Source of the DNA: WHSM01 sp050701695
GTDB lineage: Bacteria > Actinomycetota > Actinomycetes > Mycobacteriales > Micromonosporaceae
Assembly (NCBI GenBank): GCA_050701695.1
Contig: JBOGDE010000201.1
Span: 1 to 10,607, forward strand
Length of the DNA stretch: 10,607 bases
Direction of reading: 5' to 3'
A program made the translations under genes and the position numbers. Under the pieces are notes generated by a model that searched no databases, had not been told where the DNA came from, and was given only the letters and a program-made list of their open reading frames with translations. Numbering within the stretch: the first letter of the stretch is position 1; each line of letters opens with the position of its first letter. Shown here in pieces: positions 7,315-10,607 of the stretch.

Positions 7315-7457
7315 CGCTTCACCCCTCCTCGGCTGGTGGCGTGGCCCCGCACAGCGGTACCGCCAGGTCGCGGCGTGATCAAGTCGTCGCCTCTGCGGGT
7401 GTGGGTGGCGCCGGGTCCGGCCGGACAGCGGCGGCCGGTGGTGCTGGTGGATGTCAT
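7311..7457 (-). CDS. Small protein (48 aa) leading the MoxR-vWA operon
   Basis: I do not recognise this 48-residue protein. It begins MTSTSTTGRRCPAGPGATHT and contains GDDLITPRPGGTAVRG near its end, a segment that looks more like real protein than the rest. Support for coding comes from the ATG at 7455-7457 with AAGGGAGG 7 bases upstream, and from a stop that overlaps the ATPase GTG start as GTGA. It may be a genuine small partner or simply a leader peptide coupling ribosomes to the ATPase gene. No membrane segment or known motif is visible. Confidence 0.5.
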   Translation of the reverse strand: MTSTSTTGRRCPAGPGATHTRRGDDLITPRPGGTAVRGHATSRGGVKR

Positions 7458-7601
7458 GGGTGTGCCTCCCTTGCAGGTCGCGGCGGAACCGGTCCGGCGT
7501 CCACCGGTACGGAGCCGCACGGGCAGGTGGTAACCCGCCTCGCGGGCACACGCCGGCCCGCCCGTGCGGGCAGAGGGAGGCGGTGCCCGCGGGACGGGGA
7601 A

Positions 7602-7629
7602 GCCCGACGCACTCTTGGTGCGGTCGGGC
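7602..7629 (-). terminator. Strong hairpin downstream of the Cys-rich gene
   Basis: GCCCGAC (7602-7608) pairs with GTCGGGC (7623-7629), and GCAC (7609-7612) with GTGC (7618-7621), around the loop TCTTG with one bulged G. It lies 22 bases beyond the stop of the 349-residue gene and ahead of the next operon, so it is a likely terminator. A second short hairpin, GCCCGC/GCGGGC at 7556-7571, follows. Confidence 0.6.
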
Positions 7630-7651
7630 GCGGTTTCTGTCGGACCTGGCT

Positions 7652-8701
7652 CTATACGGCGGCGCGGGTGCCCGCCGCCGACCAGGTCTGGCCGCACCGG
7701 GTGCACCGCTGGTGGTGCTCGACGGTGTCGCCGCGGCGCCGGTTGTGCAGGTCGGCGCCGCCGGCGGCGCCGCAGTACGCGCAGCGGGCTCGTTCGGTGT
7801 CGAACAGCGGCCCGGGGCGGCGCCTCACGAGGGGGCATCCGGAGCGGTGGCGGTGCGCGTCGAGCACCGCGCGCTGCGGCGAGATCACAGGCTGCTCGTA
7901 GGCGGCGCTGCCCGCGATCCACGGGCAGGCGGTGGCGTGGCCGGCGTCGACCGGTTCGCCGCACACGACGCAGCCTGTGGGGCAGCCGCAGCCGGTGCCG
8001 CACCGGCAGTCGGTGACACAGGCGGCGGCGGACTCGTCGACGACCGACCAGGTCCACGCCATCGCGCCGACGCCGTACATGCCGTCCAGATCTGGTTCCA
8101 CGACCTCGACCCAACCGCCGGGGTCGCCGTCGCGGGTGATGCGTACCCGGTTGCCGGCGACGCGTACGACTTCGACCGCCCCGGGCATCACGCCGGCCAG
8201 GCGCTGGGTGTCGGCGGCGATGCGTTCGCAAACCTCTCGGCTGAACCTGGGGATGGCCCACCCGTTCCAGGTCCGGCCAATGCGTACCTGGGCGGGGTAG
8301 GGACCGAGCAGGTCGTCGATGGCCACCAGCGCCGGCGCCCACCGCACCGGTGGGGGGCCGGTGCGCGGCGGCTTGGTGTGGAACGCGACGACGGGCTCGC
8401 GGTCTGAGGCCTCGACGCTGACCCAACCGGCTCCGTGGGCGCTGGCGCGGCGGAGCTGGTCGATGAGCGCCGATCCGTCCGGTCCGGTGGTGCCCAGCGG
8501 CAGCAGTACACCGGTTGCCGGGTCGCCGGATTCGTTCTGGTCGCTGAAGACCGCCTCAATAGCGGTGTCCGGTTGCTGTGAGGCCAACAGGTACGGGTTG
8601 TGACCGAGGTGGCAGGTCAGTGCTGGCGCGGGTCGGGTCTCGCAGACGTGCCGGGCGAGGGTGAGTACTGCGGTGAGTTCGAACCAGATTCTGGTGGCCA
8701 T
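7652..8701 (-). CDS. Cysteine-rich protein with C-terminal zinc ribbon, function unknown
   Basis: The protein is 349 residues. Residues 1-130 are mixed alpha/beta with no motif I can name. Residues about 140-220 contain TWNGWAIPRF and GDPGGWVEVV...YGVGAMAWTW, a globular segment of a kind I associate with hypothetical proteins of actinomycete mobile DNA. Residues 228-259 carry eight cysteines (228, 232, 234, 238, 240, 244, 247, 259), an unusually dense cluster. Residues 307-336 form a treble-clef or ribbon-like pair C307-x2-C310 and C333-x2-C336 with a His-rich stretch between. Zn binding at two sites is likely; nucleic-acid binding is possible but unproven. The ATG at 8699-8701 has AGAGGAG with a spacer of about 7 bases. 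A hairpin lies in its leader and another after its stop, so it may be a single-gene unit. Confidence 0.78.
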   Translation of the reverse strand: MATRIWFELTAVLTLARHVCETRPAPALTCHLGHNPYLLASQQPDTAIEAVFSDQNESGDPATGVLLPLGTTGPDGSALIDQLRRASAHGAGWVSVEASDREPVVAFHTKPPRTGPPPVRWAPALVAIDDLLGPYPAQVRIGRTWNGWAIPRFSREVCERIAADTQRLAGVMPGAVEVVRVAGNRVRITRDGDPGGWVEVVEPDLDGMYGVGAMAWTWSVVDESAAACVTDCRCGTGCGCPTGCVVCGEPVDAGHATACPWIAGSAAYEQPVISPQRAVLDAHRHRSGCPLVRRRPGPLFDTERARCAYCGAAGGADLHNRRRGDTVEHHQRCTRCGQTWSAAGTRAAV

Positions 8702-8740
8702 GACGGTCTCCTCTTACGAAGCGGTGCGGACAGAAAGGGA

Positions 8741-8773
8741 CGGCCCCGCGGGCACGAAGGCTGCGCGGGGCCG
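8741..8773 (-). terminator. Perfect 10-bp hairpin in the leader of the Cys-rich gene
   Basis: CGGCCCCGCG (8741-8750) pairs perfectly with CGCGGGGCCG (8764-8773) around a 13-base loop. On the minus strand it is followed by TCCCTTTCTG, a weak T-rich tail. It lies between the stop of the 140-residue gene (8811) and the start of the 349-residue gene (8701), so it is a terminator of the first or an attenuator of the second. Confidence 0.6.
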
Positions 8774-8810
8774 GGGACTGCTGACGTGTGGCTGTATCGG
8801 GGGGAGCGGG

Positions 8811-9233
8811 TCAGGGACCGGTGGCGCGGTGGTGCCGGGGTTCGGCGTCGACGTTGACGGCGGCGCACTCGGCGGCGATCTGCCCGGTGATCGACTCGGT
8901 GTACCCGTCGTGGTAGGCGTCGCTGACCTGCTGACGTTGGGTGGCGGTCAGCGCGTTCCACGGCGGGGCGTCGCTGGCGAGGTCGGCGTAGAACTGTGGC
9001 TCACTGCCCGGGTCGGGCGGCAGCGGGCAGGCCGGGAGCGCGTCGAGGATGGCCGGGTCTCCGTCGTCGATGCCGGTCAGCACCCGGCGTGCGACGGCGG
9101 CGACATCGCCGCTGGCGCGGCCACCGATCGTGTCCTGCGCCCACCAACCGGCGGCGTCGCGGGCGGCCCCGCGGCCCGCAGTGCGGGCGGCGGTCAGCGT
9201 CCGAGGCCAGTCTCGCGGTTCACGGCTGCGCAT
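8811..9233 (-). CDS. Conserved-looking 140-aa actinomycete protein, function unknown
   Basis: The protein has 140 residues and begins MRSREPRDWPRTLTAARTAG. It looks mostly helical: an Arg/Ala-rich first helix, then WWAQDTIGGRASGDVAAVARRVL, a DGDPAILDALP loop, and a C-terminal helical part, WNALTATQRQQVSDAYHDGY. Balanced composition, with Trp, Tyr, Gln and Asp at plausible places, supports coding. I recall similar proteins in other actinomycete accessory regions but know no function. The ATG at 9231-9233 follows a perfect AAGGAGGT with an 8-base spacer, which fixes the start. This ribosome site is the end of a leader module repeated upstream of the 129-residue gene, suggesting the two genes are regulated alike. 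Confidence 0.82.
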   Translation of the reverse strand: MRSREPRDWPRTLTAARTAGRGAARDAAGWWAQDTIGGRASGDVAAVARRVLTGIDDGDPAILDALPACPLPPDPGSEPQFYADLASDAPPWNALTATQRQQVSDAYHDGYTESITGQIAAECAAVNVDAEPRHHRATGP

Positions 9234-9239
9234 GGTCGT

Positions 9240-9328
9240 CTACCTCCTTCGTTTGGGGCGTCCGCCGGCAACACCGGGGACGGATGCGGATTCGGGTGCG
9301 TGGCGCCGGGCTCGGTGCGCGTGCGCTG
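9240..9328 (-). repeat. Leader repeat, copy A (upstream of 140-aa gene)
   Basis: This direct repeat of about 90 bases closely matches 10261-10354. Read on the minus strand it contains CCCGAATCCGCATCCGTCC, a GC-rich middle with GGACGCCCC, and ends in ACGAAGGAGGTAGAC, the ribosome site of the 140-residue gene. It fills almost the whole gap between the upstream 52-residue gene (stop at 9336) and the start at 9233. It is likely a regulatory leader or promoter module. Confidence 0.75.
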
Positions 9329-9335
9329 GCTGCGC

Positions 9336-9494
9336 TCAGTGGGGTCCCAACACCGCACTGAGGGCTTGGCGCCACGGTTCGGTCTGTTGGCGTGCCCTTG
9401 ACATTGACGCGGGCGTGTCGCCGGTGGACGGCGCCGAGGTCGTGGACCCGGCCTGTTCGTACGCCTCGGCGTCACCGCCGATCAGGTCCTCCAT
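9336..9494 (-). CDS. Small acidic protein (52 aa), function unknown
   Basis: The 52-residue protein starts MEDLIGGDAEAYEQAGSTTS and ends RARQQTEPWRQALSAVLGPH. The composition is ordinary for a protein (an acidic N-terminus, a Ser/Thr/Pro linker, then an amphipathic C-terminal helix) and unlike the Arg/Pro-rich readings of the other frames. The ATG at 9492-9494 lies 7 bases after the stop of the 40-residue gene. It has no strong ribosome site of its own, so it probably depends on translational coupling. No known motif. Confidence 0.5.
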   Translation of the reverse strand: MEDLIGGDAEAYEQAGSTTSAPSTGDTPASMSRARQQTEPWRQALSAVLGPH

Positions 9495-9501
9495 GGCTGT
9501 G

Positions 9502-9624
9502 TCAACCAGAACTGGCCCCGGTGTACAGGGCTATCCGCTCCGGCGTGTCGCCCGGGTGGGGCCAAATCAGATTGCTGCGCCGGGGCCACTTCAGGGTGCC
9601 AGGGCCATCCTCCAGCTTCACCAT
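9502..9624 (-). CDS. Small protein (40 aa), function unknown
   Basis: The 40-residue protein reads MVKLEDGPGTLKWPRRSNLI and continues WPHPGDTPERIALYTG. The balanced composition, with two Trp and a Pro-Gly-Asp turn, resembles a compact beta-rich small protein and differs from shadow frames. The ATG at 9622-9624 has AAGG 8 bases upstream; a stronger AAGGAG lies further up (about 18 bases), and no better in-frame start codon is seen. It is followed closely by the 52-residue gene. I do not recognise the family. Confidence 0.5.
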   Translation of the reverse strand: MVKLEDGPGTLKWPRRSNLIWPHPGDTPERIALYTGASSG

Positions 9625-9663
9625 CGCCGTGGCCTTGGTGGTCTCCTTCGATGCGTGGCGGGT

Positions 9664-9685
9664 AGGCCCCGCTGGGGCGGGGCCT
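9664..9685 (-). terminator. Perfect 9-bp hairpin with 4-base loop after the 129-aa gene
   Basis: AGGCCCCGC (9664-9672) pairs with GCGGGGCCT (9677-9685) around the loop TGGG. It starts 8 bases past the stop of the 129-residue gene. Without a T tract it may be a terminator or an mRNA 3'-end stabiliser that lowers expression of the small genes downstream. Confidence 0.6.
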
Positions 9686-9693
9686 CGTGGCGG

Positions 9694-10083
9694 TCACTCG
9701 GCGGTGCTGGTCGTCTTCGTGGCGTGCTCGGCGTTCTCCGCGAGCAGGACCTTGCGGATCGAGGCAAGTACGCTGATCTGGTCGGTCGCGTCGGCGATCC
9801 GGGCGCGGAAGTAGTTGATCTGGTCGGCGTCGTGTTTGGTCCACTGCGTGCAGATCCGGCCGGCGTCCAGTTCCTCGACTTCGCGCCTGGTGGCGGTCGC
9901 CAGCGCCTCGTAGCGGTCGCGCAAGTTGCTCTCAGCGGCCTGGACCGTGAACAGCGCGGTTATGAGCTGGGTGTCGACGAGGTTCAGCGTCGGGATGTCC
10001 GGGTCGTTGGCCAGGTCTTCGACGGCGGTGACGCCGACTGTGTCGAGCAGGGCCTTCAGCGTGGTGGTGGGGGTCGTCGTCAT
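9694..10083 (-). CDS. Helical 129-aa protein, function unknown
   Basis: The protein has 129 residues. A Thr-rich start (MTTTPTTTLKALLDTVGVTA) leads into a short acidic segment. Two long helices follow (about residues 37-70, LITALFTVQAAESNLRDRYE then ATRREVEELD; and about 84-115, KHDADQINYFRARIADATDQ then SVLASIRKVLLAE), typical of a helical hairpin or coiled coil. The tail is Thr/Ser-rich. There are no catalytic motifs. The ATG at 10081-10083 has AGAAGG 8 bases upstream. Another ATG in a different frame at 10142-10144 has a stronger site (GGAAGGAGG) and reads into this gene out of frame; I judge it a leader peptide at most, because its continuation is Arg/His-rich. A scaffold or regulator role would be pure guesswork. 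Confidence 0.8.
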   Translation of the reverse strand: MTTTPTTTLKALLDTVGVTAVEDLANDPDIPTLNLVDTQLITALFTVQAAESNLRDRYEALATATRREVEELDAGRICTQWTKHDADQINYFRARIADATDQISVLASIRKVLLAENAEHATKTTSTAE

Positions 10084-10154
10084 GGCTGGTGCCTTCTGTC
10101 GGACCGGTCGCGCCGGTCTGCGGGTGTCGGGTCTTTTCGGACATGGCTGCGTGT

Positions 10155-10204
10155 TCCTCCTTCCGCCGCGCGGTCGAACGCGGCCGGCGCACGGCAGATT
10201 CGGT
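10155..10204 (-). repeat. Leader repeat, short copy C
   Basis: On the minus strand this carries ACCGAATCTGC, then a spacer of about 30 bases, then GAAGGAGGAACAC before ATG at 10144. Copies A and B have the same two landmarks (CCGAATC and GAAGGAGGTAGAC) about 35 bases apart. The middle is not conserved, so it is a weaker member of the set. Confidence 0.45.
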
Positions 10205-10260
10205 CCGCAGGCGCGGCAGGCGGCCCTGCCTGCGGGCTGGTGCGGAGGCAGATGGTGGGT

Positions 10261-10354
10261 CTACCTCCTTCGTTGGGGGCGTCCGGGCGGGACCACCGCG
10301 GACGGATGCAGATTCGGGTTGCGTGGTCCGCCCGGGGTCGGTGCGCATGCGCTG
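10261..10354 (-). repeat. Leader repeat, copy B (upstream of 129-aa gene)
   Basis: This matches copy A at 9240-9328 over its whole length with a few substitutions and single-base indels. It includes the perfect AAGGAGGTAGAC ribosome-site end, yet the position of the start codon reads ATC (ACCCACCATC) instead of ATG. The Shine-Dalgarno sequence is kept without a gene start behind it. Confidence 0.75.
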
Positions 10355-10523
10355 CCCACGCGTCAGGGGCCGGCGGTGGGCGATATTCGAACCGTGTGGT
10401 ATTCGTCGTGACAGCCGGCGTCGATCACGCTAGGTAGTCAGAACCAGAACCCAGACGAATCGATCGTGACTCCGCGGCCTGCGGCTGGCCTCGGGGCGAA
10501 GGACATCGGTCATACCGGCGATA

Positions 10524-10560
10524 CAACGCCCGGGTTCAGCCGGGGTTGTCGCGGGCGTTG
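10524..10560. terminator. Hairpin at the end of the right-edge gene
   Basis: CAACGCCCG (10524-10532) pairs perfectly with CGGGCGTTG (10552-10560), a 9-bp stem with a 19-base loop that contains the stop codon of the edge gene. Its position at a gene end suggests a terminator, but the stem lies partly in coding sequence, so chance is possible. Confidence 0.4.
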
Positions 10561-10607
10561 AGGTACGGGATCCAGTCGCCGCCGGCGTGTTCGGACCAGC
10601 GCAGGAC
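10536..10607 (-). CDS. C-terminal end of an unidentified gene, cut by the window edge
   Basis: The last 23 residues before TGA (10536-10538) read LRWSEHAGGDWIPYLNARDN within an open frame that continues past the right edge. The composition (two Trp, Tyr, mixed charge) is protein-like, and the frame ends just at a hairpin. Too little is visible to name a family. Confidence 0.5.
   Translation of the reverse strand, partial: VLRWSEHAGGDWIPYLNARDNPG

Larger units (their letters stand above)
10084..10535 (-). other. Long leader region of the 129-aa gene
   Basis: These 452 bases separate the 129-residue gene from the gene entering at the right edge. They hold two copies of the leader module (10261-10354 and, shorter, 10155-10204), a GC-rich stem-loop (GGCAGG 10215-10220 with CCTGCC 10225-10230, loop of 4, and an alternative outer pairing 10206-10211 with 10229-10234), and a ribosome site followed by ATG at 10144. 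The stretch 10380-10500 is less GC-rich, contains TTCGAATATCG on the minus strand, and is a reasonable place for the promoter, though I cannot define -35/-10 boxes with confidence. Confidence 0.5.

Noticed and set aside
7311..8426. A 371-residue minus-strand frame ending in the 48-aa small protein.
   Set aside because: Most of it is an Arg/Pro-rich out-of-frame reading of the Cys-rich gene. Only the last 48 codons have a proper ribosome site and start.
10375..10400. GGTTCGAAT on the minus strand, suggestive of a tRNA T loop.
   Set aside because: The flanking five bases cannot pair to form a T stem, and there is no acceptor stem.

Overview
The window is very GC-rich DNA in which almost every codon ends in G or C. 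Its protein families (BTAD regulator, single-repeat YegP, actinobacterial Cys4 and HAD proteins, MoxR/vWA pair) and its strong AAGGAGG-type ribosome sites point to an actinomycete, most likely a member of the Micromonosporaceae or a Streptomyces relative. Many small lineage-specific genes, a toxin-immunity remnant and several broken genes suggest an accessory region such as an integrated element or plasmid. No integrase, transposase, tRNA or CRISPR array is visible.

Left part, 1-3232. The C-terminal 577 residues of a winged-helix/BTAD regulator run on the plus strand. A 59-residue YegP-family gene follows on the minus strand, then a gene-poor gap. Next comes a polymorphic-toxin module on the plus strand: the end of a WHH-type HNH nuclease domain, split by a one-base frameshift, whose stop overlaps the start of an intact SUKH (SMI1/KNR4) immunity gene.

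Middle part, 3455-7457, all minus strand. Read in the direction of transcription it holds a 48-residue small protein, a winged-helix plus MoxR-type AAA+ ATPase, and a zincin-like (HEAAH) plus von Willebrand A protein. After a hairpin come a four-cysteine protein and a HAD-fold hydrolase. Gene junctions overlap by 4 bases (GTGA, GTGA, ATGA), so two tightly coupled operons are likely. The ATPase carries a one-base insertion and an in-frame TGA immediately after its Walker A motif, and the zincin-vWA gene carries a one-base insertion in a run of four C/G. As read, neither could give its full product.

Right part, 7652-10607, also minus strand. It holds a cysteine-rich 349-residue protein, a 140-residue protein, two small proteins of 52 and 40 residues, a 129-residue helical protein and the end of a further gene at the right edge. 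Strong hairpins separate several of these genes. A leader module of about 90 bases that ends in a perfect Shine-Dalgarno sequence occurs upstream of the 140-residue gene, again upstream of the 129-residue gene, and in a shorter form between that second copy and the 129-residue gene.

The most interesting unit is the HTH-MoxR / zincin-vWA operon with its small, Cys-rich and HAD neighbours. It resembles known MoxR-vWA chaperone pairs but has an unusual domain make-up. Four lesions in known-type genes within 5 kb mean either that the region is decaying or that the sequence contains errors, and this must be settled first.
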